The notes below the pieces were generated by a model, which did not search any database, was not told where the DNA came from, and saw only the letters and a program-made list of their open reading frames with translations. A DNA stretch of 64,000 bases from Hypericibacter terrae (GTDB lineage Bacteria; Pseudomonadota; Alphaproteobacteria; Dongiales; Dongiaceae), in assembly GCF_008728855.1 (NCBI RefSeq), contig NZ_CP042906.1, positions 4,701,570 through 4,765,569 on the forward strand, given 5' to 3'. The position numbers and the translations under genes were made by a program. Positions 57,455 through 64,000 of this stretch are shown piece after piece (the stretch's first letter is position 1; every line of letters starts with the position of its first letter).

Positions 57455-58876
57455 ATGAACCACACCGCAAAACCAACGGCCGCTGCCCATTCGTCGTCCC
57501 TGAGCGACGCCGATATCGGTGCGCTTCGCGGCCGCATCAGAGGCAGCCTGCTGACGGCGAACGACCCGGGCTATGACGAAGCCCGCAAGATCTGGAACGC
57601 ATCGGTGGACCGGCGGCCCACCGTCATCCTGCGTGCGCTCGGGGCCGCTGACGTCATCCAGGCGATTCGTTTCGCGAAAGAGCATCATCTGCCGCTGGCC
57701 GTGCGCGGCGGCGGCCATAACATCGCCGGCAATGCCGTCTGCGATCAGGGGCTGATGCTGGATCTCTCGCTCATGAAATCGGTGCGGGTGAATCCGTCGA
57801 CGCAGCGCGCCATCGTCGAGCCCGGCGCCACGCTGGGCGACGTCGATCGCGAGACGCAGGCCTTCAGCCTCGTGGTCCCGACCGGCATCAATTCCACCAC
57901 CGGCATCGCCGGGCTCACGCTGGGCGGCGGCTTCGGCTGGACCACGCGCAAGTTCGGCATGACGATCGACAATCTGGTCTCGGCCGACCTGGTCACGGCC
58001 GAGGGCACCCTGGTCCACGCCAGCAGCAGCGAGAACCCCGACCTCTTCTGGGCCGTTCGTGGCGGTGGCGGTAATTTCGGCGTGGTGACCGCCTTCGAGT
58101 TCGCGTTGCATAAGCTGGATCCGCAGGTGATGTCAGGATTGCTGGTCCATCCGCTGGACCAGGCGAACGCGCTGCTGAAGAACTATCGTCGTCTGGTCGC
58201 GGAGGCGCCGGACGAGCTGACCTGCTGGGCCGTCATGCGCAAGGCACCGCCTTTGCCCTTCATCCCGAAGGAATGGCACGGCCGCGAAATCCTGATATTC
58301 GCGCTCTGCTATGCGGGCGACATGGCGGCGGGCGAGAAGGCCGTCGCTCCCTTCCGTGCGTTGGGCAAACCGATCGCCGATGTCGTGGGGCCGCATCCCT
58401 TCGTTGGCTGGCAGGCGGCTTTCGATCCGCTGCTGACGCCGGGGGCGCGCAATTACTGGAAGAGTCATGACTTCGTGGGCTTGAGCGATGCCGCGATCGA
58501 GACCGTGGTGACGGCCGCCGGCCGGCTGCCGGGCGACGAATGCGAGATCTTCATCGCCCATGTCGGCGGCGCCATGGCCCGGGTGAAGCCCGACGCGACC
58601 GCCTATCCGCAGCGCCAGTCGCATTTCATCATGAACGTCCATACGCGCTGGCGCGACGAGAGCCAGGACGACCGTTGCGTCGACTGGGCGCGCAAACTGT
58701 CGGCCGCCACGGCACCGCATGCGGCGGGCAGCGTCTATGTCAACTTCATGCCCGAGGACGAGACCGATCGCGTCGAGCTCGCCTATGGCGTGAATTATCA
58801 CCGCCTGGCGGGGATCAAGCGCCGCTATGACCCCGACAATCTGTTCCGGCTGAACCAGAACATCCGGCCGGCCTGA
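57455..58876 (+). CDS. FAD-binding oxidoreductase with BBE domain (6-hydroxynicotine oxidase-like)
   Basis: 473 residues. The PCMH-type FAD domain contains LPLAVRGGGHNIAGNAVCDQ, whose His in GGGHN is the usual site of covalent FAD attachment. TGIAGLTLGGGFGWTTRKFG lacks the Cys of bicovalent relatives, so attachment is predicted to be monocovalent. The C-terminal BBE segment is present (YVNFMPEDETD, YDPDNLFRLNQNI). The substrate is unknown. Likely regulated by the divergent HxlR protein. Confidence 0.88.
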   Translation: MNHTAKPTAAAHSSSLSDADIGALRGRIRGSLLTANDPGYDEARKIWNASVDRRPTVILRALGAADVIQAIRFAKEHHLPLAVRGGGHNIAGNAVCDQGLMLDLSLMKSVRVNPSTQRAIVEPGATLGDVDRETQAFSLVVPTGINSTTGIAGLTLGGGFGWTTRKFGMTIDNLVSADLVTAEGTLVHASSSENPDLFWAVRGGGGNFGVVTAFEFALHKLDPQVMSGLLVHPLDQANALLKNYRRLVAEAPDELTCWAVMRKAPPLPFIPKEWHGREILIFALCYAGDMAAGEKAVAPFRALGKPIADVVGPHPFVGWQAAFDPLLTPGARNYWKSHDFVGLSDAAIETVVTAAGRLPGDECEIFIAHVGGAMARVKPDATAYPQRQSHFIMNVHTRWRDESQDDRCVDWARKLSAATAPHAAGSVYVNFMPEDETDRVELAYGVNYHRLAGIKRRYDPDNLFRLNQNIRPA

Positions 58877-59025
58877 CCCGGGCTCGCGCGGGATCGTCGG
58901 TCTTGGGGGCCGACGACCCGCGCGAGCTGTCTGACCTGGACGGACCCTCGCGGCAGCGTCTAGGTTGGTCATCCATTCGCCGATGTCTTCGCCCGGGGCG
59001 AGGCATCGAACAGGAGAGATGACCC

Positions 59026-59790
59026 ATGGATCTTCATTTGACCGGCAAAAAGGCACTCGTGACCGGCGCCACACGCGGCATCGGAAATGCGATCGCGCGG
59101 GGTCTCCTCTCGGAGCGATGCGACGTCGCCATCTGCGCCCGCGATGCCCGCGCGGTCGAGGCCAGCGTCCGCGAGCTTTCCCGCGGCGGCGCCCAGGTGT
59201 TCGGCAAGGCGATCGATGTGCGCGATCGCGAGGCCCTGATCGGCTGGGTCGAGGCCAGCGCCAAGGAGCTGGGCGGCATCGACATCCTGGTCGCCAATGC
59301 CAGCGGCCTTGCCCATGGCGTCACGCCGGAGGCCTTCCGCACCGCCTTCGAGATCGATCTGATGCACACCGTGAACGCGGTCGAGGCGGCGATCCCCTAT
59401 CTCAAGCGCTCCAAGGCCGGGGCCATCGTGGCGATCGCCTCGATCTCAGGTTCGGAGGATTACGGCTATGACTCGTCCTCCTACGGATCGCTGAAGGCGG
59501 CACTGCAGTTCTACATGAAGTCGGTGTCGCGCCATCTCGCACCCCACGGCATTCGCGCCAATGTGGTCAGTCCCGGCACGACCTACTTCAAGGGTGGCTA
59601 CTGGCACAAGGTCGAGGAAGAGGAGCCGCAGACCTTCGCCGAGACCATCAAGGCGAACCCGCTGGGGCGGATGGCCACGCCCGAGGAGATCGCGAACATG
59701 GTGCTGTTCGCGGCGAGCCCCGCCGCGAGCTTCGTCACCGGTGCCAATCTCGTTGTCGACGGCGGCATGACGCAACGCATCCCGAATTGA
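59026..59790 (+). CDS. SDR family oxidoreductase
   Basis: Short-chain dehydrogenase of 254 residues. The cofactor motif is TGATRGIG near residue 12; the catalytic segment is IASISGSEDYG followed by YGSLKAAL (Tyr-x3-Lys read from SSYGSLK); the C-terminal end is VTGANLVVDGGMTQRI. AGGAGAG precedes the ATG. It lies 149 bases after the flavin oxidase and is convergent with sodB. Confidence 0.9.
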   Translation: MDLHLTGKKALVTGATRGIGNAIARGLLSERCDVAICARDARAVEASVRELSRGGAQVFGKAIDVRDREALIGWVEASAKELGGIDILVANASGLAHGVTPEAFRTAFEIDLMHTVNAVEAAIPYLKRSKAGAIVAIASISGSEDYGYDSSSYGSLKAALQFYMKSVSRHLAPHGIRANVVSPGTTYFKGGYWHKVEEEEPQTFAETIKANPLGRMATPEEIANMVLFAASPAASFVTGANLVVDGGMTQRIPN

Positions 59791-59794
59791 AGCA

Positions 59795-59844
59795 GCGCCC
59801 GCGGGAACGCCTCCGCTCTTCGGCGGAGGCGCTCGCACGGGCGC
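59795..59844. terminator. Nested hairpin between convergent SDR and sodB genes
   Basis: Inner perfect stem CGCCTCCGC (59808-59816) / GCGGAGGCG (59823-59831) with loop TCTTCG. Outer stem GCGCCCG (59795-59801) / CGGGCGC (59838-59844). Probable bidirectional terminator; no T-run is present. Confidence 0.6.
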
Positions 59845-59866
59845 CGGTATCGCGTCGAAAGGCGGA

Positions 59867-60511
59867 TCAGGCCGCCGAGCGGCCGGCGGATTTCTTCGCC
59901 TTCGCATCGAAAGACTTGTCTTCGAGACGGGCCGCGGCCGCGTCCCAATCGACCAGGCTTTCGATGAAGGTCTTGAGGAACTTCGGACGCTCGTTGCGGT
60001 AGTCGATGTAATAGGCATGTTCCCAGACATCGCAGACGAGGATCATGCGCTGGCCTTCAGGCAGAGGATTCTCGGCATTCGCGGTCTTGGTGACCTGCAG
60101 CTTGCCGTCGGCCTCGACCAGCCAGACCCAGCCGCTGCCGAACTGATCGACGCCTTCCTGGGTGAAGTTCTTCTTGAATTCCTCGACGCTGCCGAGATCG
60201 GCGACGATGCGCTTCTCGAGGCTGGCCGGGATCTTCCCGCCGCCCTTCGGCTTCATCGCCGTCCAGAACTGGGAATGGTTCCAATGCTGCCCGGCATTGT
60301 TGAAGATCTTCTGATGCTTCTTGACGCCGTGCGTCTTGACGATGATGTCCTCGAGCGACAGCCCTTCGAACTCGGTGCCGGCGATGAGCTCGTTCAGCTT
60401 GTCGACATAGGCCTTGTGATGCTTGCCATGGTGGAACTCGAGCGTCTCCGCGGACATATGCGGCGCCAGGGCGTCCTTCGCATAGGGCAGATCGGGAAGT
60501 TTGAAAGCCAT
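59867..60511 (-). CDS. sodB: Superoxide dismutase, iron type
   Basis: 214 residues. Converts superoxide to peroxide and oxygen in the cytosol. Metal ligands are in FHHGKHHKAYV, QHWNHSQFW and DVWEHAYYIDYRN. The Gln in AGQHWNH is at the position that marks iron-type enzymes; manganese types have Gly there. The C-terminal tail is Lys/Ala-rich (AKAKKSAGRSAA), longer than in E. coli SodB. The start at cat 60509-60511 has GAGAGGA upstream. Confidence 0.94.
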   Translation of the reverse strand: MAFKLPDLPYAKDALAPHMSAETLEFHHGKHHKAYVDKLNELIAGTEFEGLSLEDIIVKTHGVKKHQKIFNNAGQHWNHSQFWTAMKPKGGGKIPASLEKRIVADLGSVEEFKKNFTQEGVDQFGSGWVWLVEADGKLQVTKTANAENPLPEGQRMILVCDVWEHAYYIDYRNERPKFLKTFIESLVDWDAAAARLEDKSFDAKAKKSAGRSAA

Positions 60512-60791
60512 TGATCCTCTCCTCATTTGATCGATTTCTCGCCGCAGACCGGCAGCGGCGGCCCCTCACAGATCGAGCCGGCTCGAGGCCGTTGCAAGGC
60601 CCGGCCAGGCGATTTCTGCGCAAACGGAACACCGCCCCCGAATGACACAACGAAGAGTGCCGCGGTCGGTTCCGGATTGGTCACAGAACCGAATCACGAA
60701 TGTTGCGTTTTCGTCATAGGACAGGCCCGGCGCGCTATGCGCAGGGCGCAGGCATGTTGGCGCGAAAACGGGTGCGTTCCGAGGGTAACCG
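60512..60791. other. Gap between sodB and the L,D-transpeptidase gene, no gene seen
   Basis: It holds the sodB ribosome site and presumably its promoter. No coding sequence or repeat was supported. Confidence 0.5.
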
Positions 60792-62399
60792 CTAGGATTG
60801 GTTCGGGCAGGCCGACCGGGCTAACGCCACTTCGGGGTTCGCGGCTTGCGGGCTCAATGCGGCATCGCGGCGATAGACGTCGTCTCGAAATTCCACGGTC
60901 CCATCCGGGGCAATCCAAGCCGTGTCATAGACGAGATGCACGGCAATCGGCCTTGGCAGGATGACCCGCAGATTGCGACCCGCTTCGATCGCCGCCGTCA
61001 CGCGCTCGCCCGTCCAGCTCGGATCGGCCTGCAGGAGGTATGTCGCAAGATCGCGCGCGTTCGGAACGCGGATGCAGCCATGGCTCAGATGCCGATCGGC
61101 CCGGCCAAACAGGGAGGGATTGTTGGTGTCGTGCAGATAGACGTCATAGCGGTTCGGGAAAACGAACTTCACCACCCCCAGCGGGTTCTTGGGGCCCGGG
61201 TCCTGGCGAATCATCCCGTCGACGAGGCGCATGTCGTTCCGGGCCAGATAGCCGGGGTCCGTATGAATCTTGGGCCAGATCTCGAGCCTCGCGATCCGCG
61301 GCGGGACGTTCCAATAGGGATTGAACTCGAGCGCCGTCATCAGACCGTCCAGCCGCGGCGTCGGCCAACTGGGCCGGCCGACGACTGCGGGCTGCTCGAA
61401 CAGGGTCACGCCGTTATCGACCAGACGATAGCTGGCGGCGGCCGTATTGACGGCGATATAGCGCGGGCCCCAATCGCGTGGCGGATCCAGCAGGCGGACG
61501 AGGTTGATGGCGAGAGTCTGGATCCGCGTCTCGATCGGCAGATTGAGCGCGGCGAGCGTGGCCTTGCCGACGACGCCATCTTCGTCGAGCCCGTGGCGCC
61601 TCTGAAAGCGCCGCACCGCCTCATCCAAGGCCCCGTCGAAGACATCCGAGGAGGCAAAACTGGGATCGAGATCGCCGGACGCCGAGAGTCGACTTCGCAG
61701 CGCCTCGACGCGGATATCGCGGTCGCCGAGTGCCAGCTTCGGTCCTTCGGGAACCGCGGGCCAGCCACCGGCCGCCGCGAGCTCGCGATAGCCGGCAGCG
61801 GCGGCACGCAGCCGCCAGAAAGCGGGTTCCACCGGCAGGTCGCGCTCGAGAACGGCTCGAGGGTCGGCAGCGACCGACAAGTCGCGCAACAGCCGCGCAT
61901 CCGGCGGCGATTCCTCCGGTGCCTTCGGATCGATGGCGCCTTTCAGGAACGCCGCGCTCAGAATCACGTCGCGCTCGGCCAGGCCTTGCGGATCGAGGCG
62001 CTGCGCCCGCGCATCGTCGGCCTCGAGCGGCGCTTCGAGCCCCAGCGAGGCGACCGGTGCAACCCGGCGAAGCCGTTCCCGCAGAATATTGCCAAGCGGG
62101 CTCAGCCCCGATGTGGTGACCCAGACGGGCTCGTCCTGGCGACTGGCATAGAAAGCCTCGAGCGAAGCCATCTCCCCCAACCCGAGAGCGGACAGCGATC
62201 TCGCCTTGTCCGCCAACAATTGGCGAAGTGCTTCGTTCAACGCCTGGGCTTCGGCCGAGGGAGCGGCTTGCGCCAGGAAGCTCCGCGCGCCAGGCTCGGA
62301 AGCACGGGCGGCGCCGGGCATCGGCCCCACGACGAGGAACGCCGCCAGCAGGACCCATCCACAGAGTCGACCGAAGCGTGGCGCGCGGGACAATGGCAT
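60792..62399 (-). CDS. L,D-transpeptidase (YcbB/LdtD type)
   Basis: Periplasmic peptidoglycan cross-linking enzyme of 535 residues. The signal peptide (LCGWVLLAAFLVVGPMPGAA) likely ends after ARA. A helical scaffold follows, then a peptidoglycan-binding domain (AVRRFQRRHGLDEDGVVGKA) and the YkuD catalytic domain with HDTNNPSLF and the nucleophile motif SHGCIRV (Cys). It makes 3-3 meso-DAP cross-links in relatives. The gene is monocistronic between sodB and the malic enzyme, all on the minus strand. Confidence 0.92.
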   Translation of the reverse strand: MPLSRAPRFGRLCGWVLLAAFLVVGPMPGAARASEPGARSFLAQAAPSAEAQALNEALRQLLADKARSLSALGLGEMASLEAFYASRQDEPVWVTTSGLSPLGNILRERLRRVAPVASLGLEAPLEADDARAQRLDPQGLAERDVILSAAFLKGAIDPKAPEESPPDARLLRDLSVAADPRAVLERDLPVEPAFWRLRAAAAGYRELAAAGGWPAVPEGPKLALGDRDIRVEALRSRLSASGDLDPSFASSDVFDGALDEAVRRFQRRHGLDEDGVVGKATLAALNLPIETRIQTLAINLVRLLDPPRDWGPRYIAVNTAAASYRLVDNGVTLFEQPAVVGRPSWPTPRLDGLMTALEFNPYWNVPPRIARLEIWPKIHTDPGYLARNDMRLVDGMIRQDPGPKNPLGVVKFVFPNRYDVYLHDTNNPSLFGRADRHLSHGCIRVPNARDLATYLLQADPSWTGERVTAAIEAGRNLRVILPRPIAVHLVYDTAWIAPDGTVEFRDDVYRRDAALSPQAANPEVALARSACPNQS

Positions 62400-62474
62400 A
62401 AGGCCGGGACAGTCGGCCTGTCGGAGGGTTCGGGCAAGCCGGCATATTGCCGCGACCGGGCCCGAACGCGCCGA

Positions 62475-63773
62475 TTACGGAGCGGCAGCCCCCGGAGGGT
62501 GCGCGGGCAGCGAGCGCTGCCGCTCCTGCACGAGCCGGCGCAGATGCGCGGTCTTAGCGGCAACCGCGCCGACGCCGGGATCGACCCGCGCGAGTCCCTG
62601 CTTCACGGCTTCGCGCGCCACGGCTTCCGCCACGTTCGGATAGAGCGTGGCGGAGAGCGGGCTCGGCAAGATCAGGTCGGGCGCCAGCTCCGCATCCGGC
62701 ACCTCGGCGGCAATGGCGCGCGAGGCCGCGAGGCACATCTCGCGGCTGACGCGCCGGGTCTTGGTATCGAGCGCGGCGCGCATCAGGGCCGGGAAGGCCA
62801 GCACATTGTTGCAGTGATTGGGGAAATCGAAACGGCCGCTGGCGACGATGGCGGCGCCGGCTGCGAGCGCCGCGTCCGGGCGGATCTCGGGTTCCGGATT
62901 GGCCAGCCCGAACACGATGGGTCCGCGCGCCATCGAGCGCACCATCTCGGGCGTCACCTGATTTGCGACCGAGACGCCGATGAAGACATCGGCGCCGCGC
63001 ATGGCGGTGGCGAGATCGCCCTGGAGACGGTCGCGGTTGGTGGTCTCGGCCATGCGCCGCCAATGTTCGTGCGGATAGTCGCCGCCGCGATAGATGATCC
63101 CGGCCTTGTCATGAGCCGTGATCTCGCCCACGCCCAGCGCCTGGAGCATATCGATGGTGGCGGTGCCGGCGGCGCCGATGCCGTTCACCACCACGCGGAT
63201 ATCGCCGGCCGCGCGGCCCGTCACCTTCAGCGCATTGATGAGGCCCGCGGCGATCACGGTTGCGGTGCCGTATTGGTCGTCATGCATCGCCGGAATGGCG
63301 ACGCGCTGCTCGAGCTGGCGCACCACCTCGAAACAGGCGGGCGCCGCCACATCCTCGATGTTGTAGCCGCCGAAGCCGGGCTCCAGCGCCTCGAGGATGT
63401 CGATCAGATGTGCTGCGTCGCGCGCCTGGATACAGAGCGGGAAACAGTCGATCCCCGCCAGCAGCTTGAACATGGTCGCCTTGCCCTCCATCACCGGCAG
63501 CGCGGCGCGGGGGCCGGCATTGCCGAACCCCAGCACCGCCGTGCCGTCGGTGACGATGGCGACCAGATTATCCTTGGCGGTCAGCTCCGACAGCGCCTCG
63601 GGCCGCGCCTGCACCTCGCGCACGGCGTGGCCGACGCCCGGCGTATAGGCGACGGCCATGTCCTGCAGCGAATGGACCGCGACCTTGGGCAGGATCTCGA
63701 TCTTGCCATGGCCGTAATAGACGTCGCGCCCGAAGGCGAGCGCGGCTTCCTTGGTGACGGGTGGGCTGGCCAT
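62475..63773 (-). CDS. Malic enzyme, short form without phosphotransacetylase domain
   Basis: Oxidative decarboxylation of malate to pyruvate. 432 residues from MASPP. Segments: VAYTPGVGHAVREV, VTDGTAVLGFGNAGPRAALP, the acidic metal site in NIEDVAAP and AIPAMHDDQYGTATV, and the cofactor motif VNGIGAAGTATIDM. The C-terminal PTA-like domain of MaeB is absent. An alternative Met at 63806 would add 11 residues; neither start has a well-placed ribosome site, so this is uncertain. Confidence 0.9.
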   Translation of the reverse strand: MASPPVTKEAALAFGRDVYYGHGKIEILPKVAVHSLQDMAVAYTPGVGHAVREVQARPEALSELTAKDNLVAIVTDGTAVLGFGNAGPRAALPVMEGKATMFKLLAGIDCFPLCIQARDAAHLIDILEALEPGFGGYNIEDVAAPACFEVVRQLEQRVAIPAMHDDQYGTATVIAAGLINALKVTGRAAGDIRVVVNGIGAAGTATIDMLQALGVGEITAHDKAGIIYRGGDYPHEHWRRMAETTNRDRLQGDLATAMRGADVFIGVSVANQVTPEMVRSMARGPIVFGLANPEPEIRPDAALAAGAAIVASGRFDFPNHCNNVLAFPALMRAALDTKTRRVSREMCLAASRAIAAEVPDAELAPDLILPSPLSATLYPNVAEAVAREAVKQGLARVDPGVGAVAAKTAHLRRLVQERQRSLPAHPPGAAAP

Positions 63774-63842
63774 GGTGGGTGTTGAGCTCCTGCTATCCGC
63801 GGTCATCGATCAGCGAGACGCGAGGTTGATGAGCATCGCGCG

Positions 63843-63970
63843 TCACCCCTCCCCCTACCCCCTCCCGCAAGGGGAGGGGGCGGGTTCACTTTTGACATCA
63901 CGCCCCGCTTCTCCCTGACACACCCAGTGAAGGGACAGGAAAAATCCAAGCCCCCTCCCCTTGCAGGAGT
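63843..63970. repeat. Type A repeat pair at the right edge
   Basis: The left arm (63843-63882) contains CCCTACCCCCTCCCGCAAGG. The right arm (63950-63970) is a degraded inverted copy ending CCTTGCAGGAGT. No gene lies between 63807 and the window end. Confidence 0.65.
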
Positions 63971-64000
63971 GTCCGGGGAAAGTTTTCATGAATCGTATCA

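Noticed and set aside
57246-57458. 70-codon frame ending in an ATGA overlap with the flavin oxidase
   Set aside because: The junction looks like coupling, but the peptide is Arg-rich without family features, starts at the end of the AT-rich promoter tract and has no ribosome site. A leader peptide cannot be excluded.
60846-63785. 979-codon open frame on the plus strand
   Set aside because: It lies opposite the L,D-transpeptidase and malic enzyme genes, both of which have clear catalytic motifs; the frame itself has no recognisable family.

Overview
This 64 kb window is GC-rich chromosomal-type DNA with short intergenic gaps and GGAGG-like ribosome binding sites. Its gene content is many ABC importers, BKACE, SMP-30, FAH, Rieske and flotillin genes, a rhizobial-type glp operon, and GC-rich palindromic intergenic repeats. 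This points to a metabolically versatile alphaproteobacterium, most likely Rhodospirillales- or Rhizobiales-like; that is an inference from content. No rRNA, tRNA, CRISPR array or prophage was seen.

Region 1 (1-14316). A truncated sugar permease lies at the left edge, behind a promoter that carries two palindromes. Next is a minus-strand catabolic block: two SMP-30 lactonases, a LacI regulator, a ribose-type importer (binding protein, double ATPase, fused double permease), an SDR, a 3-hydroxyacyl-CoA/gulonate-dehydrogenase-like enzyme and a BKACE. Together they suggest uptake and oxidation of a sugar or polyol to a 3-keto acid that is then cleaved. A second, diverged double permease (plus strand) has no partners nearby.

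Region 2 (14277-32597). A Rieske oxygenase, a ThDP enzyme and a GntR regulator (minus strand) face a long plus-strand run: FAH hydrolase, alpha/beta hydrolase, amidohydrolase, a complete Liv-type importer, a Tm-1-like module, flotillin, and two SRPBCC genes, the second fused to a quinone oxidoreductase. The Liv ATPase LivF is fused to a UPF0261 (Tm-1 N-terminal) domain, and the next gene encodes the Tm-1 C-terminal TIM barrel. This is the most unusual locus in the window. Direct-repeat operators flank the gntR/FAH promoter.

Region 3 (32760-40309). A minus-strand set (Rieske oxygenase, GMC dehydrogenase, class II aldolase, SDR) has a divergent GlxA/AraC regulator. It is interrupted by an intact IS4-family element inserted into a GC-rich palindromic repeat. 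A second repeat type has landed at the start of the GMC gene.

Region 4 (40322-53082). A CLC channel with CBS domains diverges from a MarR regulator. A complete glycerol operon follows on the minus strand, in the order glpR, glpD, glpS, glpT, glpP, glpQ, glpU, glpV, glpK. Its two ATPases have complementary motif losses that predict one degenerate and one consensus ATP site.

Region 5 (53253-64000). This holds an SbmA/YddA-like ABC exporter, a serine hydrolase, an HxlR regulator divergent from a flavin oxidase, an SDR, iron superoxide dismutase, an L,D-transpeptidase and a malic enzyme. Palindromic repeats close the window.
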